Assembly: GCA_018268755.1 (NCBI GenBank)
Contig: JAFDVW010000013.1
Span: forward strand, 248,001-312,000
From: Acidobacteriota bacterium
GTDB taxonomy: Bacteria > Acidobacteriota > Terriglobia > Terriglobales > Acidobacteriaceae
DNA: 64,000 nucleotides
Direction of reading: 5' to 3'
The position numbers and the translations under genes were made by a program. The number at the start of each line of letters is the position of its first letter. Within the stretch, counting starts at the first letter, position 1. Positions 46,981 through 56,254 of this stretch are shown here, piece by piece. Under the pieces are notes generated by a model. It ran no database searches and was not told the DNA's origin. It saw only the letters and a program-made list of their open reading frames with translations.

Positions 46981-49554
46981 ATGAACGGAAAGAAATTGAA
47001 TCGTCGAGAAATTCTACAGGGGATGCTGTTGTCCACCGGCGCAACCTTCCTCCCCCCTATGCATCTGGCGTTGGCCGCAGATCATTCTGCCCATGAATGG
47101 ACCCTGGAGGAAGCGCAACGATCTTGGTTGTCTATGCGGAGACCAGTGCAGCATGTGGGCATTCCTGGGTACGAGTTCCAGGCAGGAGTTCTTTGGAATG
47201 GTGCCTTGGTGTTTGGGCCCTTGAAGGCGGCGCGCAGCAACCCCGGAATGATGAAGGAGCTTGAACTGCTGGGCAACAATCTCCTGCACGTATCGGTGGG
47301 GTATGGTAGCCCCGCAAAGTTTGTTGATCGCGTGGGGAATCGCGATGCCGCAATCACCCGAGGCCTGGAAGACGGCTATTTGCCCATTCCCCATATTCAA
47401 ACCAAAGATGGCGTGTTGATTTGGAGACAAAGGTTTTTTGCGCATTTAATGCAACGCTCTTTTACGGAAGGGATGCAACCCCGGGAAGATGATCTACTGA
47501 TTGTGCAAGTTAGATTCAGCGTCCAGAATACTTCCAAAGAAAAGACCCTGGGCCACCTTTGGTTGCATATGGGCGATACCAGTCAGGTGGAGTTTGGATA
47601 TAAAGCCGGTCAAGGCAACGAACTCGGCCAGAGCATCGAACACTCCTTTGCTTCGCCTTATGGCCTGGCCGGGAACGAAGTGCGTTATGTCGTTCCCCCA
47701 CCTGAACGCGGGACGGTCCACTGGCATCAAGAAATCGATCCACCCCAAGGGATGCAATCGCGACCGCAGAGAGTTTTGGAGTGGTCTGTGCCCCTGGGGC
47801 CAGGGGAAGAAACTGATTTAATGTTGACCGTTCCTTACAAGCCGGTCAATCAAGTGGTTGCCCAGAAGTTAACTGACCTAAATAAAGACGAATTGTTCCG
47901 TGCTGCGTGCGCATTTTGGAAATCAGTGGTCGAAGGGCCAACCAGCATCGAGACCCCCAATGCTTTTTTGAACGACTATACCAAAGCGGTAGCCGGTCAG
48001 ATGGCGCAGCAGATCGGGTACCGGCACAAAGCGCGCGTCTGGATGTATAAAACCAGCCCTAATCACTACGAGATGTATTGGCCATGTAACGCCGCCAAGG
48101 CCCTTCCCACTTTGGATCTGCGCGGGCTGACTCATTATTCTCGGCCCGTCCTTAAGAGCTTTATTGATACGCAAACCGAAGATTTTGGGAAGCTCACCCG
48201 CCAAGACATGGGAGAAGGAGCGCTCATTCCAGGAGAAGGGTTCAGCAGAAGGCCCGGCTTCTTGGGGAACTTTGGAGATTGGACTGCGAACACCTTGCTG
48301 CTGAGTCATGGCACGGAGCTATGGGCTCTGGCTGCACATTATCGAATTACGCGCGACCGCGCATGGCTGGGAGAGGGGCCGGGGTCTCCACTGCAGGCAA
48401 TTCTCGATGCCTGCGACTGGATGGCCGTGCAACGCCGCCGCACCATGCGGGAAGAAAATGGCAAAAAGGTTGCCCATTGGGGCCTGTTGCCCGCGGCATC
48501 CGCACATGATTGGTTGTCTGGAAACACCATTTTTAACGATGCATTCTGTATCTTCGGCCACATCGAAGCTGTGCGTCTGCTCCGTGAAATCCAGCATTCA
48601 CGGGCAGATGAACTAGCCCAAGAGCTCAATGCATACCGCAGTTGCCTGCGCGAACGCTATCGCGAAGCTCGGGACAAGTCTCGCCCGCTGCCTCTTCCCG
48701 GAGGGGCAACCTTGCCATACGTTCCGCGTGACGTTTACGAGTTGGATTGGGCCAAGACAGACTGGACTTATACCGGTTATGGGCCACTGCGCGCTGGCGC
48801 ATGGGGAGCCCTGGACCCCCAGGATGAACTGGTGGATCAGTCTCTGGCCTTTCTGGAAGCCGGGATGCCTAAGGGCGAAGGAACCTATCTGAAGCTGGCC
48901 CACAACTCTTACGGGCAACCCACCGCCGACGAAAACTTTGCCGATGTGAATGCGCCCACGGCGGATCGTCACTTTCTATGGAAGCATTACGTTGAGTATG
49001 AGACGATGTGGCCCATTGGATACGATCTATTTCTACAACGCGACGATCTGCCGCGCTTTTTTGAGTGGTTCTCTCATAATTTTTCCATGGTGCTGCACAA
49101 GGAGTTTCGAGTGGGGGTGGAATCGATTGATGGCGTACCATCCTGCGCACCAGGCGAAGGGGAGCGTTGGCGGGCGATTCGGAACATGTTCGTCAACGAG
49201 CGTGGCGGGTATGACGGCTCGCAGCAATCTTTGTGGTTACTGCAGGCGATTCCGCAGGTTTGGCTTAAACCGGGGGGGCGCTTTGGAGTAAAAGAGATGG
49301 GCACTCATTTCGGCGGCCATGTGGATTTGGAAGTGGAAGTTGATCCAAGTGGAAATCAACTCAGGGTTGCCGCCAGATTAAATCTAGCTATTCTGCCCAC
49401 CGAAATTCGCTTACGCTTGCGCCCCGGCAATTCCCGGCAGAAGCTCTCGTCCGTGCAAATCAATGGCAGGCAAACCGCAATTCTGGACCGAAATACGGTC
49501 AGGTTGCCCGCCGAGATCAAGGGTGAGTACAAGATCGATGCGCAATTTAGCTGA
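46981..49554 (+). CDS. Tat-exported protein of unknown family, six-hairpin-glycosidase-like, copy 2
   Basis: An 857-residue protein starting at ATG 46981, 56 bp after copy 1. The signal is again Tat-like (LNRREILQGMLLSTGATFLP). It aligns with copy 1 along its full length, with near-identical blocks such as WGLLPAASAHDWLSGN, RDVYELDW and FVNERGGYDGSQQSLWLLQA. It differs by an insertion of about 25 residues after EAGMPKGE (including LAHNSYGQPTADENFADV) just before the shared WKHYVEYETMWP. The pair is a tandem duplication that has diverged, perhaps for two linkages of one substrate. The function is unknown. Confidence 0.6.
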   Translation: MNGKKLNRREILQGMLLSTGATFLPPMHLALAADHSAHEWTLEEAQRSWLSMRRPVQHVGIPGYEFQAGVLWNGALVFGPLKAARSNPGMMKELELLGNNLLHVSVGYGSPAKFVDRVGNRDAAITRGLEDGYLPIPHIQTKDGVLIWRQRFFAHLMQRSFTEGMQPREDDLLIVQVRFSVQNTSKEKTLGHLWLHMGDTSQVEFGYKAGQGNELGQSIEHSFASPYGLAGNEVRYVVPPPERGTVHWHQEIDPPQGMQSRPQRVLEWSVPLGPGEETDLMLTVPYKPVNQVVAQKLTDLNKDELFRAACAFWKSVVEGPTSIETPNAFLNDYTKAVAGQMAQQIGYRHKARVWMYKTSPNHYEMYWPCNAAKALPTLDLRGLTHYSRPVLKSFIDTQTEDFGKLTRQDMGEGALIPGEGFSRRPGFLGNFGDWTANTLLLSHGTELWALAAHYRITRDRAWLGEGPGSPLQAILDACDWMAVQRRRTMREENGKKVAHWGLLPAASAHDWLSGNTIFNDAFCIFGHIEAVRLLREIQHSRADELAQELNAYRSCLRERYREARDKSRPLPLPGGATLPYVPRDVYELDWAKTDWTYTGYGPLRAGAWGALDPQDELVDQSLAFLEAGMPKGEGTYLKLAHNSYGQPTADENFADVNAPTADRHFLWKHYVEYETMWPIGYDLFLQRDDLPRFFEWFSHNFSMVLHKEFRVGVESIDGVPSCAPGEGERWRAIRNMFVNERGGYDGSQQSLWLLQAIPQVWLKPGGRFGVKEMGTHFGGHVDLEVEVDPSGNQLRVAARLNLAILPTEIRLRLRPGNSRQKLSSVQINGRQTAILDRNTVRLPAEIKGEYKIDAQFS

Positions 49555-49642
49555 ATTTCCTGGAAACATAATTTCTCGGATTGAGCGATTGGAAAATGTA
49601 TTGAGGCTGCAGTAAACACAAGCACGGAAGCAGGGTCGCGTT

Positions 49643-50785
49643 ATGGGAAATGAAAAAGTAAAGATCACCGACTGGACTATTTATCCGGCAGACCGTAACT
49701 TCCACCTGTTTCTTGAGATACGTACCGATCAAGGAGTGAGCGGTTGGGGCGCCTGTTATTCAGAAAAGGGACAAGCGATTGGTGCATTGCATTGGCTCAA
49801 GCGCTTTGTAATCGGTGAAAATCCCCTCGAAATCGAAAGAGTCACCGAAAAGCTTCACCAGATTACTTTCTGGTTGGGGCGTGGGGGCGCCATGACGCAC
49901 GCGATCAGCGCCGTCAATCTGGCGTTGTGGGATGTGGCGGGCAAAATCTTGCAGCAACCCGTATCGGTGCTTCTGGGTGGTTCTCTCCGGCAAACCGTTC
50001 CGGCCTACGGTTCCATTCTTTTTGTGCCGCTCGAGACATTGGCGGAGCGCATTCAAAGGATGAAGGAGAGTGGATTTCGTGCAATCAAACTGGGGTGGGA
50101 GCCTTTTGGGCGCGAAAGCGTGGCGCAAGATGAAGCCCTGATTCGCAAAGCCCGCGAAGCTGCTGGGAACGACACGCGGCTGTTGATCGATATGGGAGGC
50201 AGCTATCCTTTTTGGAAGTTGCGCCTGAAAGATGCGCTTGAGAGAGCCAGGATGCTTAAAGACTACGGTGTGTACTGGCTGGAAGAACCCCTGGCCCCGG
50301 ACGACATTGAGGGCTATGCCCGCTTGACGGAACAATCGCCAATCAAGATTGCGCATGGCGAAGTGCTTACCCGGCGGCAGTCATTTTCGCCTTACTTCGA
50401 TCGCCGGGCCATGGACATCGCACAACCCGATGTTTCCAAGGTAGGCGGTCTTTCAGAAATGAGGCGCATCGCGTGGATGGCCGAGGAGCGTGGCATTGAA
50501 CTCGTCCCTCACGGCTGGAACACGGCTGTCGGAGTGGCTGCCGACCTGCATTTAACATCCACGTTGTCCAGCTCCTCTTTTGTGGAATTCAACGTAGGAA
50601 ACCCCTTGGTCGAAAGTTTAACAAGTACCCCGTTTCATCTGAATACTGAAGGCTGCCTGGAGATTCCGGACAAGCCAGGGCTCGGGATTGAGATCGATCG
50701 GGAACGGCTCAAAGCCCTCGAAGCATCAGGGTTTGCATCCACCAGCTGGACCTGGGATGAAAGAAAGGAGTTCGAAACGTCGTGA
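49643..50785 (+). CDS. Enolase-superfamily (mandelate racemase-type) sugar acid dehydratase-like enzyme, copy 2
   Basis: A 380-residue enzyme with capping domain and barrel. Catalytic pattern: Lys in FRAIKLGWEPFGRES, metal ligands Asp in LLIDMGGSYP, Glu in YWLEEPLAP and Glu in AHGEVLTRR, and the Asp-His dyad in AQPDVSKVGG and VPHGWNTAV. It shares the KLGW-x-PFGR strand with the copy at 38453-39634 but is clearly divergent elsewhere. The likely reaction is dehydration or epimerisation of a sugar acid. Its last four bases overlap the GTG start of the PIG-L deacetylase, so the two are translationally coupled. Confidence 0.87.
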   Translation: MGNEKVKITDWTIYPADRNFHLFLEIRTDQGVSGWGACYSEKGQAIGALHWLKRFVIGENPLEIERVTEKLHQITFWLGRGGAMTHAISAVNLALWDVAGKILQQPVSVLLGGSLRQTVPAYGSILFVPLETLAERIQRMKESGFRAIKLGWEPFGRESVAQDEALIRKAREAAGNDTRLLIDMGGSYPFWKLRLKDALERARMLKDYGVYWLEEPLAPDDIEGYARLTEQSPIKIAHGEVLTRRQSFSPYFDRRAMDIAQPDVSKVGGLSEMRRIAWMAEERGIELVPHGWNTAVGVAADLHLTSTLSSSSFVEFNVGNPLVESLTSTPFHLNTEGCLEIPDKPGLGIEIDRERLKALEASGFASTSWTWDERKEFETS

Positions 50786-51519
50786 AAGAGAAGAAAAGCG
50801 CGAAAACATACAAACCGCTGCAAATATTGGCCATTGGCGCTCATCCCGATGATGTGGAATTGTGCTGCGCTGGCACCCTGGCCCGCTGCATTCAACGGGG
50901 CGACAAAGTCACCATTGCGCTTGCGTGCAGAGGGGATTCGGCGTCTATGGATCTGCCCGGTGACAAAATCTCCAGCATCCGTAGCCGAGAGGCCCTGCAT
51001 GCGGCGCGTGTGCTGGGGGCGGAGTTGATTGAGATGGGGATGTCTGACTACGGAGTTGACCTGACCCTGCAGGCCAAACAGGTGTTTTCCGATGTGATTC
51101 GCCAAACCGCACCCGATGTCATATTCACGCACTACCACACCGATTACGGCAGCGATCACAACAATACGTTTGTCTTGGTCCGGGATGCGGCGCTCGCGGC
51201 AACCGTTGGTAATTTTCGTACTTCTCGCCCAGCGGTGAGTAAATCGCCACTCATTTATATGTGGGAACCTCTGGCTGGCTATGGGTTTCAGCCGGAGATC
51301 TATGTCGATATCACGGAAACCTTTTCCCGCAAAGTGAAAATGTTGAATTGTCATCGCAGCCAACGGGAGTGGTTTCGTCGTCGCGGCGGAGTAGATTTCC
51401 TGGACTACATAGAAGTGGTTGCAAAGTTTCGCGGTTATCAATCCGGGGTCAGATTCGCCGAGGGTTTTATACCGCTCAAGAATTGGGCCAATATCGGCGC
51501 CAGATCGGTATTGCCATAG
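50782..51519 (+). CDS. PIG-L family (LmbE-like) N-deacetylase
   Basis: A 245-residue zinc hydrolase starting at GTG in a GTGA overlap with the upstream stop. The hallmark zinc motifs are AIGAHPDDVELCCAG (His-Pro-Asp-Asp with catalytic Asp) and FTHYHTDYGSDHNNT. Family members remove acetyl or other acyl groups from N-acyl amino sugars such as GlcNAc conjugates, or act in thiol biosynthesis. No signal peptide is present, so it acts in the cytoplasm. In this cluster it would deacylate an imported amino sugar or related amide; the substrate is inferred from the family only. Confidence 0.88.
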   Translation: MKEKKSAKTYKPLQILAIGAHPDDVELCCAGTLARCIQRGDKVTIALACRGDSASMDLPGDKISSIRSREALHAARVLGAELIEMGMSDYGVDLTLQAKQVFSDVIRQTAPDVIFTHYHTDYGSDHNNTFVLVRDAALAATVGNFRTSRPAVSKSPLIYMWEPLAGYGFQPEIYVDITETFSRKVKMLNCHRSQREWFRRRGGVDFLDYIEVVAKFRGYQSGVRFAEGFIPLKNWANIGARSVLP

Positions 51520-52397
51520 TGCTTAACTGGTCAGGGGGAGAGGGTCTAAAGCATAGCGGAGACAACAAGATCGCCGGGCAGAAATTGTTCGGCAAGCGCG
51601 CCCTGGTAACCGGAGCAGGCACCGGCATTGGGAGAAGCATTGCCTTGGAGCTCGCGCGAGAAGGTGCGGACGTGATGCTCCACCATTCCCACGAAGCGGG
51701 CGGGGCCTTGGCAGCCGTCGAGGAGATCCGCAGCCATGGAGGGAAGGCGGCGGTACTGCCCGGTGATCTCAGCCGCATGGGTGATATTCATGCTCTCGCC
51801 AAAGGCACCCTTCGTTTTCTTGGGGGTATCGACATATTGGTAAACAATGCGGGAATTAGCATGAATGAACCATTCGCCACGGTGACTGTCGAACAGTTTG
51901 ATCTGCTTTATGCCGTGAACATCCGCGCGATGTATTTCCTCACACAGGCTCTCTTGCCGGGCTTGATATCGGGAGGCAATGGGACCGTTATCAACATGAG
52001 TTCGATCCAGGCTTTGGCCGGAAATAGTGAGAACTCTGTCTACGGTGGAACCAAAGGAGCGGTCATTTCGTTTTCTCGTCACTTGGCCATTGAATTGGCC
52101 CCCAAAGGCGTGCGAGTCAATGCAATAGCTCCTGGTGCCATCGAAGTGGAGAGTTATTACCTGGCAATGCCGGACTTTGATCCTCAATCCTTTGGCCGCA
52201 AAATACCCGCTGGGATGGTCGGGCAGCCATGGGATGTAGCCCGCGCGGTGGTCTTCCTGGCCTCAGAGGATGCCCGATATATTATCGGCCATACGTTGAT
52301 TGTGGACGGGGGAACCAGTGCGTGGCATGCGTTTTCAGAGGATTTTCGCAAGCCGAGCACCGCTGTTTGGGGAAAAGGGTATGTAAAGGGCAGGTAA
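51519..52397 (+). CDS. Short-chain dehydrogenase/reductase
   Basis: A 292-residue SDR if started at GTG 51519, which shares one base with the preceding TAG. No good ribosome site is visible there; a TTG at 51585 (LFGKRALVTG) is the alternative. Motifs are classical: cofactor site VTGAGTGIGRS, NNAG, the catalytic Ser in INMSSIQALAG and Tyr-Lys in SVYGGTKGAV, and the C-terminal LIVDGGTSAWH. It probably oxidises a sugar or sugar alcohol with NAD(P) before the dehydratase step. The gene order PIG-L, SDR, RraA-like suggests one pathway. Confidence 0.88.
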   Translation: MLNWSGGEGLKHSGDNKIAGQKLFGKRALVTGAGTGIGRSIALELAREGADVMLHHSHEAGGALAAVEEIRSHGGKAAVLPGDLSRMGDIHALAKGTLRFLGGIDILVNNAGISMNEPFATVTVEQFDLLYAVNIRAMYFLTQALLPGLISGGNGTVINMSSIQALAGNSENSVYGGTKGAVISFSRHLAIELAPKGVRVNAIAPGAIEVESYYLAMPDFDPQSFGRKIPAGMVGQPWDVARAVVFLASEDARYIIGHTLIVDGGTSAWHAFSEDFRKPSTAVWGKGYVKGR

Positions 52398-52415
52398 GTA
52401 CAAGTAATTCAGATC

Positions 52416-53111
52416 ATGAAGGGACCCATAAGGCCGATGTTTGAACGTGAAGACGAAAAGATCAAATTCCTAAGGAGCAATCTGTATGTCGCAGCGATCT
52501 GTGACGTGCTGGATACCCTTGGCTATCGCAATCAGTCCATGCATTCTCGCTTGCGCCCGCTATTGCCCGATATCGCCTCATGTGGCTTTGTTGGCCGGGC
52601 CAGGCCGGTGCAATGGCTACAGACTGACCACGTTGATGAAGTGGACCCATACGGTCTTGAACTGGAAGCAATGGATTCGTTAACGCCGGGTGATGTGGTT
52701 GTGCATGCCATCGAGCAGGATGCCGATTGTGCGCCGTGGGGTGAATTATTGACCACGGTGGCGATGCGCAACGGTGTCGTTGGTTGCGTCTGCGACGGCA
52801 ATATCCGAGATTGCGTGAAGATCGTGCAAATGGGGTTCCCTGTGTACTATTCAGGAATTATGCCATTGGATTCAAAAGGCCGGAGTCGCGTGCAGGCCTT
52901 TGACGTGCCCGTAAAGTGTGGTGGGGTTTGGGTACATCCAGGGGAACTGGTATTCGCTGATTTTGACGGGATTGTGGTGATTCCTAGGGCTGTAGAGCAA
53001 GAAACGCTGGACTTAGCAGCAGAAAAAATTGGGCAGGAGAATCTCGCGCGCAAAGAACTGGTTGAAGGCAGAACCATGCGAGAGATGTTTGAGAAATATA
53101 AAGTTCTCTGA
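52416..53111 (+). CDS. RraA-like / HMG-CHA aldolase family protein
   Basis: A 231-residue protein; ATG 52437 (MFEREDEK, with AAGG upstream) is an equally good start. The family core is present: VVHAIEQDADCAPWGELLTTVAMRNGVVG, the substrate/metal loop CDGNIRD, and VHPGELVFADFDGIVVIP. RraA-like folds include 4-hydroxy-4-methyl-2-oxoglutarate aldolases, which cleave 2-keto acids to pyruvate plus a carbonyl product, and RNase E inhibitors. In this catabolic setting the aldolase role is much more likely. It could split the 2-keto-3-deoxy acid made by the enolase-superfamily enzymes. Confidence 0.82.
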   Translation: MKGPIRPMFEREDEKIKFLRSNLYVAAICDVLDTLGYRNQSMHSRLRPLLPDIASCGFVGRARPVQWLQTDHVDEVDPYGLELEAMDSLTPGDVVVHAIEQDADCAPWGELLTTVAMRNGVVGCVCDGNIRDCVKIVQMGFPVYYSGIMPLDSKGRSRVQAFDVPVKCGGVWVHPGELVFADFDGIVVIPRAVEQETLDLAAEKIGQENLARKELVEGRTMREMFEKYKVL

Positions 53112-53144
53112 CGTACAGGAGATCCTGGAATCCGGTTGGGGAAT

Positions 53145-54620
53145 ATGAAAAGAGTTGTGGTCGCGGGGCTTTTCCATGAAACACACAGTTTTCTGGACGG
53201 CCATACAGATTTGGACAACTTCGAGATTCGGGAAGGAGAGGCCCTGCTCGAAGCCATTGGCGATCCTTCGCCGTTAGGCGGGGTCCTTGAAGTAGGCCGA
53301 GCTGAAGGCTGGAAGATCATTCCCTCCGTCGACATGCGTGCGATGCCTGGGCCAGTTGTGACAGATGCCGTGGTCGAATTGTTCTGGAGCAAAGTTAAGA
53401 GCACCATTGAGTTGTGTGGCGCCGAGAATATCGACGGCATCTTTATCGTCCTGCATGGAGCGATGGTTTCTCAGTCTCTGGATGACGTGGAAGGAGAATT
53501 GCTTTCGAGGATACGCGAGCTGTTTGCGATAAAGCAGCCACCAGTGAGCATCGTGCTTGATCTCCATGCGAATTTGACTTCACAAATGGTGCGCCATGCC
53601 GATGTCATGGTGGCATACCGGGAGAACCCTCATGTAGACGCGAAGGCAGCTGCCATAGATGCAGCGCGCTTTCTCGCGCGATTGATGCGCACCCAGGAAA
53701 AGACAGAGACCATATTTGTGCATCCTCCTGTCATGTGGCCGCCAACCGGCACAGCCACAGCGGATGAGCCGATGAAATCACTTGAAATGCTTGCGCGAGA
53801 AATCGAACAAGCCAACCCCGATATCCTCGTCGTAAACGTGTTTGCCGGGTTTGCTTTTGCGGATACGCCCGGAACGGGTGTAAGTTTCGCGCTGACCGCA
53901 CTGAAGCCGGCGGACGCCGCTCGTGGTGAACTCAAGCGACTGGCCGACCTGGCCGTAGAGAAGAGGGATATAGGGAACGCGGCCAACCTTTCCCTAGACT
54001 CGGTATTGGCGAAACTATCGGAGCACTCCCAGGGGCCCATAGTGTTGGTGGAACCGTCAGACAATATCGGCGCTGGTGCACCCGGAAGCGGCATAAGCCT
54101 TCTTCAAAAGCTTCTAGAGTGCTCTATCCAAAACGCTGCAGTGGTGGTTCATGATCCAGAGGCCGTCATACTCCTTTCTGCAAAATCCATCGGGGAAGTG
54201 ATGACGATAACTTTTGGCGGGAAAGGGTCTTCGGCATATAGTGGCCCAATTACGCTGGATGCAGAACTGATGTCGATAAGCGACGGCAACTTTGAACTCG
54301 AAGACAGTCAAAGCCATTTGGCATCTATGTTCGGTGGCCACATTCAGATGGGGCCCTGTGCCGTGGTGCGCCATCAGGGAATACAAATTCTACTAACCAG
54401 CCGGAAAACACCGCCTTTCGATCTCGGCCAGTGGCGAAGTCAGGGGATCAACCCGGAAGAACTCTTTGTGATTGGTGTGAAAGCGGCAGTGGCCCATCGT
54501 AGAGCTTATGACGCCATCGCTAAGGCGAGCTACACGGTGGACACGCCGGGGCCGTGCGCGAACAATCTGCGAATGCTGCCGTACAAGAAAATCCAGAGGC
54601 CGATTTATCCGCTTGATTGA
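53145..54620 (+). CDS. M81 family metallopeptidase, MlrC-like
   Basis: A 491-residue protein from ATG 53145. The N-terminal M81 domain begins VAGLFHETHSF and carries IVLHGAMVSQ and LDLHANLTSQMVRHAD followed by ENPHVD. The D-x-H plus a His 22 residues later match the zinc ligand spacing proposed for the microcystinase MlrC. The C-terminal MlrC domain begins near VLVEPSDNIGAGAPGSG. MlrC opens small peptides with D- or unusual residues, and most homologues are uncharacterised amidases or peptidases. No signal peptide is seen, so it acts in the cytoplasm. Here it probably cleaves an amide bond of the imported compound. Confidence 0.85.
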   Translation: MKRVVVAGLFHETHSFLDGHTDLDNFEIREGEALLEAIGDPSPLGGVLEVGRAEGWKIIPSVDMRAMPGPVVTDAVVELFWSKVKSTIELCGAENIDGIFIVLHGAMVSQSLDDVEGELLSRIRELFAIKQPPVSIVLDLHANLTSQMVRHADVMVAYRENPHVDAKAAAIDAARFLARLMRTQEKTETIFVHPPVMWPPTGTATADEPMKSLEMLAREIEQANPDILVVNVFAGFAFADTPGTGVSFALTALKPADAARGELKRLADLAVEKRDIGNAANLSLDSVLAKLSEHSQGPIVLVEPSDNIGAGAPGSGISLLQKLLECSIQNAAVVVHDPEAVILLSAKSIGEVMTITFGGKGSSAYSGPITLDAELMSISDGNFELEDSQSHLASMFGGHIQMGPCAVVRHQGIQILLTSRKTPPFDLGQWRSQGINPEELFVIGVKAAVAHRRAYDAIAKASYTVDTPGPCANNLRMLPYKKIQRPIYPLD

Positions 54621-54650
54621 AGAATTCTGGATCCTCAAGAGGAAGACTAC

Positions 54651-55721
54651 GTGACGATTACAGAACTGACCAGAACTCTTAACAACCTTGGGCAAGTGAG
54701 CCAAACTTCTACGACCCCTGACGGGAGCAGGCTTTTGATAGTTCCGGATGGAGGCCGGGTCCTTGGACTCTTCTCGGCTGACTCGGACCAGAATTTTTAC
54801 TGGACCAATCCAGCTGTTTTTGCGGCAAAGGCCGGGACTGTGTTGAACAAAGAAGGCTGGAGAAATCTGGGTGGTGACCGCACTTGGCTGGCTCCAGAAA
54901 TTGAACTGTCTTTTCCTCGCTCTCCCGATTTAAGCACTTATCGCGTGCCTCCAGAGATTGATCCAGGAAACTATGAAGTTGTGCAATCGGGCTCGTCCCT
55001 TCATGTTCTGTGCCGGGCGAAGGTAAAGTTATTCCGTTCTCATCAAAGCATCGATTGTGAGATCACCAAGACTTGGCAGGGAGCTTCGAATCCTCTGCGA
55101 TACGAAAAAGTCTGGGACCAAATGGCCGGCGTACAGTTCGCAGGATATACACAGAGCACATTATTGCGGCTCGCTGAACCTGAGAAAGATAGTGGGCCTA
55201 TTGGAGTATGGAACCTGATACAGATGCCTCACACGGGAACCGCATTTTTCCCTCTGCACGGTGCTTCAGAACCTACGGTCTATTTCGGAACCATTCCGCC
55301 AGATGATCTAATCGTGAAAAATCATATGGTTGGTTATCGGATGAGTGCCGAGGGGATCCAGAAGATTGGAATTCGCGCGGCCGCATCTACCGGCAGGGCC
55401 GGGTATCTGTATCGGGATGGTGCGCTGCAGGTTCTTCTCGTGAGGAATGTATTCCTGGACCCGAGCGCTGAATATGTGGATGTCCCATGGGATAGTTCTG
55501 GGCAGTTGGGTAGTCGTGGATACTCTTTTCAAGCTTGCAACCTGAACCATAAGGAGATAGGGACATTCAGCGAGTTGGAATATCACGCGCCCGCTGTGGG
55601 GTCTGGCACAGGACGATGGAAGCATCAGGATGTTTCGCAAGTGTGGGCATTCCGAGGTCCGATGGAGTCCATCAGGGAAATAGGTCAAACCTTAATAGCC
55701 CCGGATTTTCCCATTCTTTGA
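54651..55721 (+). CDS. Galactose-mutarotase-like beta-sandwich protein (possibly DUF6786)
   Basis: A 356-residue protein from a GTG start with AGAGGAAG upstream and no signal peptide. The pattern PDGGRVLGLFSADSDQNFYWTNPAVF, followed by WLAPEIEL and a long beta-rich chain, resembles aldose-1-epimerase-like folds of the DUF6786 type. A candidate His/Glu pair is not clear, so mutarotase activity is unproven. It may bind or equilibrate the sugar intermediate of the cluster. It lies 30 bp after the M81 gene and 72 bp before the transporter pair. Confidence 0.55.
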   Translation: MTITELTRTLNNLGQVSQTSTTPDGSRLLIVPDGGRVLGLFSADSDQNFYWTNPAVFAAKAGTVLNKEGWRNLGGDRTWLAPEIELSFPRSPDLSTYRVPPEIDPGNYEVVQSGSSLHVLCRAKVKLFRSHQSIDCEITKTWQGASNPLRYEKVWDQMAGVQFAGYTQSTLLRLAEPEKDSGPIGVWNLIQMPHTGTAFFPLHGASEPTVYFGTIPPDDLIVKNHMVGYRMSAEGIQKIGIRAAASTGRAGYLYRDGALQVLLVRNVFLDPSAEYVDVPWDSSGQLGSRGYSFQACNLNHKEIGTFSELEYHAPAVGSGTGRWKHQDVSQVWAFRGPMESIREIGQTLIAPDFPIL

Positions 55722-55793
55722 CGCGGGTTGCGTGTGTCACCGCAATGCTGTGGCCGGAAGGGCGAAAAAAGAATTCGTGTATGAGGTGGATCA

Positions 55794-56243
55794 ATGGGTA
55801 CCAGCATTGTATTTTGCTTCCTCGGAGCGCTTTCCTTCGGGTCTTGTGCTTGCGTGTCAAAGATTGCGGATCGCCAAGGTTGCAGAGCTTCCGCTTTGAT
55901 TTCTTGTCTTTTCGGTTGGGCTGCGGTGTTCATGCTGATTCGGACCCTCGTGGCTAAGACCGGCTTTGCCCTGCCGGGTAGGGCAACCGGCATGGCCGTC
56001 GTGTTAGGTGTATGTGCAGCGGTGGCGATTTTTGCATTTCAGATGTCCATTTCCATGGGCAAAGTTACGGTGGCGTGGTTGGTAATGAACCTTTCTTCCG
56101 GCGTTCCGGCGCTGGTTTCGATCTGGCTTTATCGGGAAGAGCTCACGCCCCTGAAATATGTTGCGTTTACCTTGGCGCTGGCCGCGCTGATCTGTTTATT
56201 TTTGGGGAAGAAGTTGGAGATGCAGGCTCCAGCCACAAAGTAA
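55794..56243 (+). CDS. Half-size DMT/EamA-like transporter subunit, first of pair
   Basis: A 149-residue protein with four to five membrane helices (IVFCFLGALSFGSCACVSK; AVVLGVCAAVAIFAFQMSISMG; YVAFTLALAALICLFLG) and AGGTGG before the start. It has the repeat-unit look of EamA/drug-metabolite transporters, including LSSGVPALVSIWLYREELTP near its end. It is only half the ten-helix size, so it should pair with the next gene to form a complete permease. Confidence 0.72.
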   Translation: MGTSIVFCFLGALSFGSCACVSKIADRQGCRASALISCLFGWAAVFMLIRTLVAKTGFALPGRATGMAVVLGVCAAVAIFAFQMSISMGKVTVAWLVMNLSSGVPALVSIWLYREELTPLKYVAFTLALAALICLFLGKKLEMQAPATK

Positions 56244-56254
56244 AGGAGACAGGC

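Noticed and set aside
49643..50785. Assigning a specific substrate (for example galactonate or rhamnonate dehydratase) to the enolase-superfamily enzyme
   Set aside because: Catalytic residues define only the subgroup; substrate assignment in this superfamily needs phylogeny or assays.
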